64,000 bases of DNA from assembly GCF_009674605.1 (NCBI RefSeq), contig NZ_WKJO01000001.1, positions 62,001 through 126,000 on the forward strand, in the 5' to 3' direction. Of this stretch, positions 35,206 to 43,817 are shown one piece after another. The position numbers and the translations under genes are program-made. The DNA comes from Haloferax litoreum. Lineage in GTDB: Archaea > Halobacteriota > Halobacteria > Halobacteriales > Haloferacaceae. Under the pieces are notes generated by a model, which had not been told where the DNA came from, did not search any database, and saw only the letters and a program-made list of their open reading frames with translations. Every line of letters begins with the position of its first letter. Position 1 is the first letter of the stretch.

Positions 35206-36974
35206 GCGGCCACCTCCAGCAGGGTGTTGACCGTCGTGGTAACCAGCGTCGTCACGAAGTCGAGACCCGCCGAGACGGTAGCCGGAATGGGCAGGCCACC
35301 GCCGAACAGGCCGCCACCGTTCTGGATGATGCCAGCGAGCGGAAGCGTGTAGGCGAGGATGACGAGGACGACGGCGATGCCGGTCCACAGACCAAGGTTG
35401 TCGAGGACGCGCGGACTGCCCTCGGGACCCGAGAGCGGTTCGGGGAGGTACTCGTCGACCGGACGGTCGGACTTCTCACCGAGCGAGGTCAGGAGCATGT
35501 TGAACAGGAACAGCACCACCGACAGGAACAGGAGCGTTCCGCCGAGGGCAATCTGCACACGTAGTTCGAAGATGCTCCCGATTGGCGTCAGGAACTCGAA
35601 GTTCTGGTACTGCGGTTCTGCGGTCCGACGCGGGATGCCAGCGAGGCCGGCGCGGTGCATCGCGTTCGACATGAAGACCATGCCGATAAACCACATGATG
35701 ACCTGCAGGAGGCCAATCGGTCTGCTGTAGAGTTTCGTCCCGGTGAGTTGCGGAACCAGCCAGTAGGACCCTGCCATCATGGTCAAGGCGACGGCAGTCC
35801 CGACGGTGAGGTGGAAGTGACCGGGGACCCACAGCGTGTTGTGGATGAGGTAGTTGATGTTCATCCCGGCGTTGATCATACCGGAGAATCCACCTGCGGC
35901 GAACAGAATCCCGGCGAGGGCCATGCCGGTGAAGGCAGGGTCACGCCACGGGAGTGCACCAAGCCAGCGAAGGTAGCCTTCGCCACCACGCTGTCGTGCA
36001 CCGTGTTCCATGCTGGCGACGGCGGTGAACGCCGTGAGCAGCGACGGAAGCAGCAGGAACATCGTGTTCGTCATCGCGATGAACTTGAAGCCCTCTGCGA
36101 TACCCGGGTCGAGGTACTGGTGGTGAATTCCGACCGGCGTCGAAAGCAAGAGGAACAACAGGAACACCACGCGTGCGAGGGGGTCACTGAACAGGCGACC
36201 ACCCGAGAGTTTCGGGAGGATGGTGTACCACATCATGTACGCCGGCATCAGCCAGAAGTACACGATGGGGTGCCCGAAGTACCAGAACAGCGTCCGCGTG
36301 AGAAGCGGGTTGACACTCGGAATCAGTCCGAGCGACCACGGGATGAGGAAGAACACCACCGAGACGGCGACACCGAGCGTCGCGAGGTACCACATAATCA
36401 TGGTCGTCAGGACCATGAACATCTGCAGCGGGATGCGCTCGCCCTTGTTGTCGCTCCGCCACGCGCGGTACGAGAGGAACCAGTCGGCACCTGCGAGCCA
36501 CGTTCCGACGATGAACATCGCCAGCCCGATGTAGAATATCGGGTGGGCTTGCAGCGGGGCGTAGAACGTGAACAGCACGTCTGCGCTAATTCCAAGGTTC
36601 GGGACGAGGCCACCGAGAATCGCGATGGTGGCGAGGACGGTTCCGGTCGTCATCAGTCCGAACCACGCCCACGAGTACAGCGTACTCACGGCCGGTTGGT
36701 CCAAGCTCCGGGCGGTTGCCCAGTGGAAGAACCCGGTGAGGAAGAAGATGGTGAACACGATTGCCAAGAGGACACCGTGCCCAGTCAGCATCGTGTAGTA
36801 GTCCGCGGAGTCGATGACGCGAAGGATGTCTGTCCGGTGGAGCGCCTGAATGAGGCCGAAGAACGCCCCGATTCCGAGTGCGACGAACGAGACAAGGAGG
36901 TTCGCCTTGATGACACCTGCCTCGGAAGGGAACCTCTCGACGAACGTCCGGGCCGGGCCAGAAGCGGTCGCCAT
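35202..36974 (-). CDS. cbaA: Cytochrome ba3-type terminal oxidase subunit I
   Basis: A 590-residue heme-copper oxidase subunit I with about 13 membrane helices. Heme-ligand and copper-site residues lie in MLTGHGVLLAIVF (low-spin heme His), YFGHPIVYFWLMPAYMM (CuB His and the adjacent Tyr), GIHHQYLD (CuB His pair) and HFHLTVGTAVALTMMA (heme a3 His). The proton-channel residues of class A oxidases are not obvious, fitting the ba3/B-type. It is the catalytic subunit that reduces O2 to water. It follows subunit II directly (the two genes touch at 36974). Confidence 0.95.
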   Translation of the reverse strand: MATASGPARTFVERFPSEAGVIKANLLVSFVALGIGAFFGLIQALHRTDILRVIDSADYYTMLTGHGVLLAIVFTIFFLTGFFHWATARSLDQPAVSTLYSWAWFGLMTTGTVLATIAILGGLVPNLGISADVLFTFYAPLQAHPIFYIGLAMFIVGTWLAGADWFLSYRAWRSDNKGERIPLQMFMVLTTMIMWYLATLGVAVSVVFFLIPWSLGLIPSVNPLLTRTLFWYFGHPIVYFWLMPAYMMWYTILPKLSGGRLFSDPLARVVFLLFLLLSTPVGIHHQYLDPGIAEGFKFIAMTNTMFLLLPSLLTAFTAVASMEHGARQRGGEGYLRWLGALPWRDPAFTGMALAGILFAAGGFSGMINAGMNINYLIHNTLWVPGHFHLTVGTAVALTMMAGSYWLVPQLTGTKLYSRPIGLLQVIMWFIGMVFMSNAMHRAGLAGIPRRTAEPQYQNFEFLTPIGSIFELRVQIALGGTLLFLSVVLFLFNMLLTSLGEKSDRPVDEYLPEPLSGPEGSPRVLDNLGLWTGIAVVLVILAYTLPLAGIIQNGGGLFGGGLPIPATVSAGLDFVTTLVTTTVNTLLEVAA

Positions 36975-37507
36975 CAGTTACTTCCCTCCTGTTGCTGCTG
37001 TTCGTACCAACTGTCGAATTCACTCTGTTCCATGACGACGAGTTTGCCTTCCATGACGTGGTGGCCTGAGCCACAGTATTCGTTACAAACCAGACCGTAC
37101 TCACCGGCCTCGTCGAACTCGACGGTGAACTTAGCCACTTGGCCGGGAATCGCCATCGTGTTCGCGTTGGTTCCCACAACGTTGAAGCCGTGGATGACGT
37201 CTGCTGCGGTCACGTAGAACGTGACGGTACTCCCTTCGGGGACGCGGATGGGTTGCGTCGTGCCGGGTTCGAAGACGAACTGTCGAGCGACGACGTACAC
37301 GTCGTAGGAGTTCTCACCGGTCTGTTCGACGCCCGGGTCGCCGAACTTCGGGTGGTCGTCGAGCGTTGCCGGGTCGACGGTTCCACCCTCGTCGTCTATC
37401 ATCTCGATACCGACGCCGGCAGCGCCGTACGTAATCGTTCCAATGAACCCGACAATGAGGACGAGTGCGAGTGCCAGCCAGAGTTTCTCGTACGTGTGTA
37501 TCTCCAT
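36974..37507 (-). CDS. cbaB: Cytochrome ba3-type oxidase subunit II
   Basis: A 177-residue subunit II with one N-terminal membrane helix (about 9-33) and a periplasmic-side cupredoxin domain. The CuA site is present as VCNEYCGSGHHVMEGKL (Cys, Cys, His, Met) plus the earlier HGFNVVGT His. It receives electrons from halocyanin or similar donors and passes them to subunit I. The stop codon at 36974 overlaps the cbaA start, so the two are coupled. Confidence 0.95.
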   Translation of the reverse strand: MEIHTYEKLWLALALVLIVGFIGTITYGAAGVGIEMIDDEGGTVDPATLDDHPKFGDPGVEQTGENSYDVYVVARQFVFEPGTTQPIRVPEGSTVTFYVTAADVIHGFNVVGTNANTMAIPGQVAKFTVEFDEAGEYGLVCNEYCGSGHHVMEGKLVVMEQSEFDSWYEQQQQEGSN

Positions 37508-37510
37508 CTG

Positions 37511-37801
37511 TCACCCCACCACCGTCAGACCCCGACCGAGGAACTCGATGAAGTACATGAACACCCACATCGAAAGCAGGATGACCATGTAGATGATGAC
37601 GAGAATGAGTGTCCCGACTGGGTCGAAATCGTCGTGCCCAATTTGCCGTACGATACCGTCGTCGGCCGTCCCGACGATAGAATCTACAGGTGGTTCTGAC
37701 GAACCACGTTGAGTCGCCGCATCTGCTGGCACGTCTCCAGAGCCTGAAGCCTGTGAGACAGGGGCCGCGGCGCTCCCCTCTGCTGTCGAATCAACGGCCA
37801 T
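37511..37801 (-). CDS. Cytochrome ba3-type oxidase small subunit (single helix)
   Basis: A 96-residue protein with a disordered Ala/Ser-rich N-terminus (about 1-60) and one membrane helix (GTLILVIIYMVILLSMWVFMYFIEF). It is the first gene of the oxidase operon, three bases before cbaB. It resembles the small single-helix subunit of archaeal ba3 oxidases (CbaE type). Confidence 0.75.
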   Translation of the reverse strand: MAVDSTAEGSAAAPVSQASGSGDVPADAATQRGSSEPPVDSIVGTADDGIVRQIGHDDFDPVGTLILVIIYMVILLSMWVFMYFIEFLGRGLTVVG

Positions 37802-37900
37802 ACCCGGTCATGAGCAAGAACGTACCTTCAAAGCATCAGGCGATTCTCACCACGTTGGAATGAGCGAAATCCGAAACAATACCACCGCGTATCAACCGAT

Positions 37901-38113
37901 ATGGAACTCACTCCGCGTCTCGCCGGAACGGTCGCACTCCTAGCACTCTTGCCAGCAATCGTCTTCGGTGTCACGAACAACCTACTCGCGGGCGTCGTCA
38001 CGGCTATCAACGTGCTTCTCATCTCGGCGATTATCTACCTCCTCATGAGTCCGACCGAGGGTGGACACGAACACGAGACCGAACACGACGTCGAGCAGGA
38101 ACAGGCAGTCTAA
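37901..38113 (+). CDS. Small two-helix membrane protein before SafE-like gene
   Basis: A 70-residue protein with two membrane helices (GTVALLALLPAIVFGVTNNL and VVTAINVLLISAIIYLLM) and a His/Glu-rich tail GGHEHETEHDVEQEQAV that could bind metal. It is divergent from the ba3 operon and one base before the SafE-like gene, so it likely belongs to copper delivery. The function is inferred from context only. Confidence 0.7.
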   Translation: MELTPRLAGTVALLALLPAIVFGVTNNLLAGVVTAINVLLISAIIYLLMSPTEGGHEHETEHDVEQEQAV

Positions 38114-38114
38114 G

Positions 38115-38909
38115 ATGGACGGAGGGGTGACACCGCCCGTCCTTTCCGCGAACCCACCGGAGGCCGCCGCCTTTCTCCTCGTTGGCCTCCTCGGTGGCGC
38201 GCACTGTCTGGGGATGTGCGGACCACTCGTGAGCGTCTACGCCGACCGACTGAGCGGCCGTGCTGGGACGGACTCACTCACACTCTTCCACGTCCGACAG
38301 CACGCGCTCTTCAACGTCGGCCGGGCGCTTAGCTACGCCACTATCGGGGCACTCTTCGCCCTCGTCGGTGGGTTGTTCTTCGGTGCGTTCGACTCGCTCG
38401 CAACCATCGGGAATGGTGTCCGTGCGACGACGGGTCTGCTCGTCGGGACGGCAATCATCCTCACTGGCCTCGGCTACGTCGTCGGGCGTTCGGCCGCACT
38501 CGACCGACTCACGCCCGCGCCCGTGACACGGCTATTCGGCCGCGTCAGTGGGTGGGCGACGGCACGGGTCGACCGACTCGTCGGTGGCCCGCGAATCCTC
38601 GGACTCGGAGCGATTCACGGACTGCTCCCCTGTCCCATCATCTATCCAGCGTATCTGTACGCCTTCGCTACCGGTGCCCCGGTTCGGGCCGCCGCGTTGC
38701 TTGGCCTGCTGGGACTCGGGACGATACCGACGCTGTTCCTGTACGGAACGCTGCTCGGTACGGTCTCGGCGCGTCGTCGCGCAGTCCTCCACCGGGCGCT
38801 CGGAGCGGCGTTCCTCGTCCTCGGGTACATCCCGCTGTCGCACGGGCTGATGCTCCTCGGCGTCTCGGTCCCACACCTTCACGTCCCCTTCTACCAACCC
38901 TTGGGGTGA
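38115..38909 (+). CDS. SafE-like/UreH-like sulfite-exporter family membrane protein (copper delivery)
   Basis: A 264-residue membrane protein of the DsbD_2/SafE (UreH-like) family. The first helix carries LLGGAHCLGMCGPL (His-Cys-x-x-Met-Cys), a motif often seen in copper-transport or cytochrome-oxidase-assembly homologues (CcoS/UreH-like). A matching GAIHGLLPCPIIYPAYLYA lies in the second half with a Cys-Pro. It precedes a copper P-type ATPase by two bases and faces the ba3 operon, so it probably supports copper insertion into the oxidase. Exact transport activity is inferred. Confidence 0.78.
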   Translation: MDGGVTPPVLSANPPEAAAFLLVGLLGGAHCLGMCGPLVSVYADRLSGRAGTDSLTLFHVRQHALFNVGRALSYATIGALFALVGGLFFGAFDSLATIGNGVRATTGLLVGTAIILTGLGYVVGRSAALDRLTPAPVTRLFGRVSGWATARVDRLVGGPRILGLGAIHGLLPCPIIYPAYLYAFATGAPVRAAALLGLLGLGTIPTLFLYGTLLGTVSARRRAVLHRALGAAFLVLGYIPLSHGLMLLGVSVPHLHVPFYQPLG

Positions 38910-38911
38910 GC

Positions 38912-41341
38912 ATGGCGACGAAGACGCAGTCGCGTGGCGCAGGTGACGACGAAGCCAGCGGATGCGACCTCTGTGGGTTGCCGACGCCGACACCGCCCGT
39001 GACGGGCGACGACGTCGATGGCGAGTTCTGCTGCCGTGGCTGTCTCGAAATCACGCGCACGCTTGGCGACGCCGCGAGCGCCGACCCAGAGACGGTCGAG
39101 CAAGAACTCGCCGGCGAGGCAGAGGCGGTCCCAGAGGGTGCCGAACGTACCTACATGTCCGTCGACGGGATGCACTGTGCCACGTGTGAGGCGTTCGTCT
39201 CCGGAACGGCACGGTCCTGCGACGGTATCTACGCCGCGGACGCGAGTTACGCCAACGACATGGTCCGTGTCACCTACGACCCGGAGACCGCTGACCTCGA
39301 TGGGCTCTCGGGGACGCTCTCGCGGTACGGGTACGGAACGCGCGACCCGAACGAACGTGAGGCCGCAGAGCGCGGCGACAACCAAGTCGCGCGGTTCGTC
39401 ATCGGCGGCGGCGTCTTCGGGATGATGGTGATGATGTGGTACATCCTCTTTCTGTACCCGACCTACGTCGGATTCTCGCCGGTGGTCGAACTCGGTGTCT
39501 TCGACGGCATCTACATCGTCGCCAACATCTGGCTGATGACCTCTATCGTCCTGTTCTACACTGGGTTCCCCATCCTTCGGGGGGCCGTCGTCAGCCTTCG
39601 GGCGGGCCAACCGAACATGGACTTGCTCGTCTCTCTCGCGGCAACGAGCGCGTACGTCTACTCGACGGCCGCCATGGTCGTCGGCGAGACGCACGTCTAC
39701 TTCGACGTGACCGTCGCCATCATCCTCGTCGTGACGCTCGGAAACTACTACGAGGACCGAATCAAACGAAAGGCGGCCGGGATGCTCTCGGACCTCGCCG
39801 CGTCGCGCGTCTCCGAGGCCCGACTGCGGACCCCCGACGGCGTCGAGTCTGTCTCTGTCGATACCCTCGACCCGGGCGACATCGTCGAGATTCGACCGGG
39901 TGAACGAGTTCCGGTAGACGGGACGGTCCGCGAAGGGACCGCGGCAGTGGACGAAGCCCTCGTCACGGGCGAGTCGATGCCACGGACGAAACGACCCGGC
40001 GACGACGTTCTCGGTGGCACCGTCGTCACCGACCGGCCACTCGTCGTCGAAGTCGGCGAGGACGCGACGAGTACGCTCGATAGACTCGTCGAACTCCTCT
40101 GGGACATCCAGAGCGCTCGCTCGGGCGTCCAGCGCCTCGCGGACAAACTCGCGACGATATTCGTCCCGACTGTCCTCGTCCTCGCGGTCATCGCGTTCGG
40201 GTGGACGCTTCTCCGTGGTGAGTCGGCGACGGCGGCACTCCTCATCGGCCTCACGGTCCTCATCGTCTCGTGTCCGTGTGCGCTCGGCCTCGCCACACCA
40301 CTGGCCGTCGCGTCGGGCATCAAAGAGGCCGCGAGTCGCGGCATCGTCGTCGCCTCCGAGGCCGTCTTCGAAGCGGTCCCCGACGTGGACGTGGTCGTCT
40401 TCGACAAGACAGGAACACTGACCGACGGCGACATGACCGTGCTTAGAATCGACGGTGGCGACGACGACACTGACAGCGAACACACCGACAGCGACGTTGA
40501 GGCCACACTCCGAGTGGCCGCCGCGCTCGAACGCTTCTCCGCACATCCACTGGCGACAGCAATTGTCACGGCCGCCGACGATGCCGATATCGAGATTCCC
40601 GATATCGCCGCAGACGACGCCGTCGTTCACGACCGAGGCGTCTCCGGAACCGTCGACGGCGAACGAGTCGTGGTCGGGCACCCGACGCTCGTCCGCGACG
40701 AGGGAATGGCCATCGGCGACGACGTCGAATCCGCAATCGACGCGGCCCGCGACGAAGGCGCGGTGCCAGTCGTCGTAGGGCGAGGGAGTCGCGCCCGCGC
40801 AGTACTCGTGGTCGGCGACGAACCGCGCGAGGCGTGGGACGACGTGGTTTCGGCCGTCGCCGACGACGGCAGGCGCGACGTGGTCGTCCTCACCGGCGAC
40901 TCCGAGCGTGCCGCACGCCGGTTCCGCGACCACCCGGACGTGACTGACGTGTTCGCCGGCGTCCCACCCGAGGCGAAAGCCGAGACGGTCGAACGCCTCC
41001 GAAGTCGCGGGACCGTCGCGATGGTCGGTGACGGGAGCAACGACGCGCCCGCACTCGCGGCCGCAGACATCGGTATCGCGCTCGGCACCGGGACAGATAT
41101 CGCAGGTGACGCGGCAGACGCCGTTCTCGTCGGCCGTGACATCGACGCGATTCCGGAGGTGTTCTCGCTATCTGCCGGCGTGAATCGACGCATCCGCGGG
41201 AACCTGACGTGGGCGTTCGGCTACAACGCCGTCGCCATCCCACTGGCCGCACTGGGCGTCCTCAACCCACTGTTCGCCGCGATTGCGATGGGAACGTCGA
41301 GTCTCCTCGTCGTGGCCAACTCCGCTCGGTCGTTGGACTGA
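38912..41341 (+). CDS. Copper-translocating P1B-type ATPase (CcoI/CopA-like)
   Basis: An 809-residue heavy-metal P-type ATPase. Two N-terminal metal-binding modules are visible: a CDLC pair (C18, C21) plus FCCRGC (C40, C41, C44), the 'YHS-like' treble-clef of CcoI-type pumps, and an HMA domain with DGMHCATC (C89, C92). Then come the CPC motif SCPCALGLATPLA (in the transmembrane channel), DKTGTLTDGD for phosphorylation, SAHPLA, and MVGDGSNDAPAL. It moves Cu+ from the cytosol. The neighbouring SafE-like gene and the ba3 oxidase suggest a role in oxidase copper loading rather than simple resistance. Confidence 0.93.
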   Translation: MATKTQSRGAGDDEASGCDLCGLPTPTPPVTGDDVDGEFCCRGCLEITRTLGDAASADPETVEQELAGEAEAVPEGAERTYMSVDGMHCATCEAFVSGTARSCDGIYAADASYANDMVRVTYDPETADLDGLSGTLSRYGYGTRDPNEREAAERGDNQVARFVIGGGVFGMMVMMWYILFLYPTYVGFSPVVELGVFDGIYIVANIWLMTSIVLFYTGFPILRGAVVSLRAGQPNMDLLVSLAATSAYVYSTAAMVVGETHVYFDVTVAIILVVTLGNYYEDRIKRKAAGMLSDLAASRVSEARLRTPDGVESVSVDTLDPGDIVEIRPGERVPVDGTVREGTAAVDEALVTGESMPRTKRPGDDVLGGTVVTDRPLVVEVGEDATSTLDRLVELLWDIQSARSGVQRLADKLATIFVPTVLVLAVIAFGWTLLRGESATAALLIGLTVLIVSCPCALGLATPLAVASGIKEAASRGIVVASEAVFEAVPDVDVVVFDKTGTLTDGDMTVLRIDGGDDDTDSEHTDSDVEATLRVAAALERFSAHPLATAIVTAADDADIEIPDIAADDAVVHDRGVSGTVDGERVVVGHPTLVRDEGMAIGDDVESAIDAARDEGAVPVVVGRGSRARAVLVVGDEPREAWDDVVSAVADDGRRDVVVLTGDSERAARRFRDHPDVTDVFAGVPPEAKAETVERLRSRGTVAMVGDGSNDAPALAAADIGIALGTGTDIAGDAADAVLVGRDIDAIPEVFSLSAGVNRRIRGNLTWAFGYNAVAIPLAALGVLNPLFAAIAMGTSSLLVVANSARSLD

Positions 41342-41440
41342 CCGCCGTCGACTGAGACAGGTGGTCGTCACGAAATGGAGTCGTCCCGGTCGCTGCCGCG
41401 AGCGTACCAATCAAGTCCCTCCGCTTCGTCACAGAATATA

Positions 41441-41764
41441 ATGACAGACGACCCCTTCGCACTCTCGATTCCACAGGGGTGGACTGTCGCTCTCGACGAG
41501 GACACCGACGACGCCAGCGCACAGACCATCTACGAGTCGCCGGAGTGTGACTACCGAGTCGTCGTCACCGAGTTCGCACGTGGACTCACGCTCTACTGGT
41601 GGGTCGATATCTTCGCCCGCGCGGGCGGTGAGTGGCACCGCCGAGAAGTCGGCCTCGGCGATTCGTACCGCGACCCGGCAGTCGTCGCCGACGCGGCACA
41701 GGACGCCATCGACGGCCTCGCAGAGCAGTCGTCCAGCGTGCTCGAAACGTACCTCGACGACTGA
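41441..41764 (+). CDS. Conserved haloarchaeal protein of unknown function
   Basis: A 107-residue acidic protein (MTDDPFALSIPQGWTVALDEDTD, then ESPECDYRVVVTEFARGL and YWWVDIFARAGGEWHRREVGLGDSY). It looks like a DUF7111-type halo-specific protein. It is preceded by the AATATAATG start context, which gives a possible TATA-like start region. The gene is isolated between CopA and the next operon and its role is unknown. Confidence 0.7.
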   Translation: MTDDPFALSIPQGWTVALDEDTDDASAQTIYESPECDYRVVVTEFARGLTLYWWVDIFARAGGEWHRREVGLGDSYRDPAVVADAAQDAIDGLAEQSSSVLETYLDD

Positions 41765-41964
41765 CGTATCGTCTCTCGGGAACGACTGACAGGTCTGTAC
41801 CTCGTCGCCTACGAGGAGAACGCAGACACCGTGGTCGTCGGTAGTGAAAAAGCGGTTCCCGGAGTCAGACTTCTCCCTCCCCTGAGCGACCTGTCACCCC
41901 TCTCAAAAAACCGCCAGACAGCGTCGAGCCGTCATTTCATGTTCCGGGGGTGCGAAGGAGACGT

Positions 41965-42405
41965 ATGAAAGACATCAGGTACGTCTACACGGTGGGGATG
42001 GACGCCGACGACATCTCCAGACGCCTCGACGAGGTATCCTCGGGGATATTGTCGCTCGCGGACGATAGTCGGGCGTACGGAATCCCCGTCCACGTCTCCC
42101 TCGACGAGGAGAACGGACGCCTCCTCTTTCGCCTGACCGACGACGGCCACAGCGAAAAGTTCGAGTACATCGAATCGACCGACGAAGCGACGTTCATCTG
42201 CTACGAGGACGCCGGGAAGGACTCGTGGAGCATCATGGCGCGAGGGTCGATTCGGGTGCTCCCAGACGACGAACTCCCCGACGAGTCGACCATCAACGAG
42301 ATGTACGGAGGCGTTCGCGTCTTCGACGAAGAGGTCGACGACTTGCAACTCCACATCGTCGAACTGGTCTACGACGAGTTGACGGGGCGTGAGACGGCCA
42401 GATGA
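41965..42405 (+). CDS. Pyridoxamine 5'-phosphate oxidase-like FMN-binding protein
   Basis: A 146-residue split-barrel flavin-type protein: LADDSRAYGIPVHVSLDE, RLLFRLTDDGHSEKFEYIESTDEATFICYED and SWSIMARGSIRVLPDDE. It fits the PNPOx-like family of haloarchaea; the substrate is unknown. A start at 41998 (MDADDISRRLDE) is possible, but the ATG at 41965 follows AAGGAG. It overlaps mobA by four bases (ATGA), so the two form an operon. Confidence 0.78.
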   Translation: MKDIRYVYTVGMDADDISRRLDEVSSGILSLADDSRAYGIPVHVSLDEENGRLLFRLTDDGHSEKFEYIESTDEATFICYEDAGKDSWSIMARGSIRVLPDDELPDESTINEMYGGVRVFDEEVDDLQLHIVELVYDELTGRETAR

Positions 42406-43037
42406 CGCGCGTCGCGGGCGTCGTCCTCGCCGGCGGTCGGTCACGACGGTTCGGTGAGACGGACAAAGCACTCGCCCATCTCGATGGCGTCCCCCTCGTG
42501 CGCCGAACCGCCGGGCGGGTGATGCAGGCCAGCGACGAACTCGTCCTCAACTGTCGGCGCGAGCAGGCGTCTGCACTCGAAGACGCGTGTGCCGACCTCG
42601 CCCCCAGGATGGCTATCGATACCGACCCAGACACCGGTCCACTCGGCGGTATCCGAACCGGTCTCGCTGCCACCGACGCGCCACTCTCTGCCGTCGTCGC
42701 CTGCGACATGCCGTTCGTGGACCCCGGCCTCCTCGAATTGCTCCTCGCAGAGGCCGACGAGACGGGTGCCGACGTCGTGGTTCCCCGGGTCGAAGACGGA
42801 TGGTTCCAGACGACACAAGCGGTCTACCGAACTGCCAGTGTCTCGATGGCCGCCGAAGAAGTCCTCGACAGAGGCGGTGGGCGGATACTCGACGCCTTCG
42901 ACTCACTCGACGTTCGCACCGTCGGTGCCGAGGTTCTGGGCCGATTCGACCCGCGGACCTTCGAGAACGTCAATACACGGGCAGAACTCGACGCCGCAGA
43001 AGCGGAGATTCGGCGTCGAAACGCCGAACTGGGGTGA
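42402..43037 (+). CDS. mobA: Molybdenum cofactor guanylyltransferase MobA
   Basis: A 211-residue nucleotidyltransferase. It has the N-terminal LAGGRSRRFGETDKALAHL motif for GTP binding (near 8-26), GGIRTGLAA, CDMPFVDPGLLELL and the DVVVPRVEDGWFQTTQAVYR segment. It attaches GMP to molybdopterin to make the bis-MGD cofactor used by formate-dehydrogenase-type enzymes; such an enzyme is encoded at 43,810. The gene converges with yqeC 36 bases away. Confidence 0.92.
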   Translation: MTRVAGVVLAGGRSRRFGETDKALAHLDGVPLVRRTAGRVMQASDELVLNCRREQASALEDACADLAPRMAIDTDPDTGPLGGIRTGLAATDAPLSAVVACDMPFVDPGLLELLLAEADETGADVVVPRVEDGWFQTTQAVYRTASVSMAAEEVLDRGGGRILDAFDSLDVRTVGAEVLGRFDPRTFENVNTRAELDAAEAEIRRRNAELG

Positions 43038-43073
43038 AATAGCGGTGCTGTGCGGCGTCGGAGACTGCGTCCG

Positions 43074-43817
43074 TCAGTAGATGTCGACGATGGGGTCGTC
43101 TGCGACGAGTCGAGTTGCGACGACCCGTTCGACACGCGGGTGCTCGCGAACCCACCCTGCGATTCGTTCCGCTGTCTCCGCCTCTGTCTCTCCATCGACC
43201 ATGTTGAGCACCGGCACGATACGTGCCGTCTCGGGTACGTCTTTCATCCCGCCGCGGTCACTCGTCAATACTGCTGCGACGTCCCACGCCGAGATTGGGT
43301 CGCCGGTGGCCGTGCCCGTAATCTCCGAGACGAGTGCCGGTCTGTGGACGTGTGTTTCTTCCAGTGGTTCGCCGACGACGCGGACGCTCGCAACCGGGCA
43401 GACGAGGGTTGTACTGTGGGGGACGCGCGGTTCGTGGTCGGCAGGTGCCTTCAACCACCGCGAGCGTGCGCCATCGGCTTTCGTCAGCACGACATCGTCT
43501 GTTCTGCGACCAACGGTGTCGACAGTTTCCGGGTCGTAGCCCCGGTATCGGTCTGCGCGTTCTCGCTCTGGAACGACGCCGAGGGGGCGCGTCGAGGTTT
43601 CTTCGACGACCGTGGCAGGGTCGTCGGTGACCATCACCTCGGCCACTTCGTCGTCGAAGATGGGGATTCTGACGGTACTCGTGACGACGCCGTCGAGCGA
43701 CCGAGCGAGTCGATAGATGAGCGACTTCTTGCCGCCCGCGCCGACCATGCACGTCAGGTCGTCGGGGCCGACACCGAGGGCGTCCGCGAGCGTCGTGTCA
43801 GCCGGGTTCTCAGTCAT
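43074..43817 (-). CDS. YqeC-like molybdoenzyme accessory protein
   Basis: A 247-residue P-loop protein: MVGAGGKKSLIYRLARSL (near 25-40) is a GxxGxGK-type loop. It continues with TSTVRIPIFDDEV, TKADGARSRWLKAPADHEP and VPHSTTLVCPVASV. This is the family annotated as putative selenium-dependent hydroxylase accessory protein YqeC, thought to help mature molybdenum or selenium enzymes. It overlaps the formate dehydrogenase gene end by eight bases on the same strand, suggesting an operon. Confidence 0.8.
   Translation of the reverse strand: MTENPADTTLADALGVGPDDLTCMVGAGGKKSLIYRLARSLDGVVTSTVRIPIFDDEVAEVMVTDDPATVVEETSTRPLGVVPERERADRYRGYDPETVDTVGRRTDDVVLTKADGARSRWLKAPADHEPRVPHSTTLVCPVASVRVVGEPLEETHVHRPALVSEITGTATGDPISAWDVAAVLTSDRGGMKDVPETARIVPVLNMVDGETEAETAERIAGWVREHPRVERVVATRLVADDPIVDIY

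Noticed and set aside
35655-37217. 520-codon plus-strand open frame across the oxidase genes
   Set aside because: Shadow; translation rich in His, Arg and Asp without hydrophobic segments, while the minus strand encodes real oxidase subunits.
38891-40933. 680-codon minus-strand open frame across the copper ATPase
   Set aside because: Shadow of the ATPase gene, no recognisable domain.
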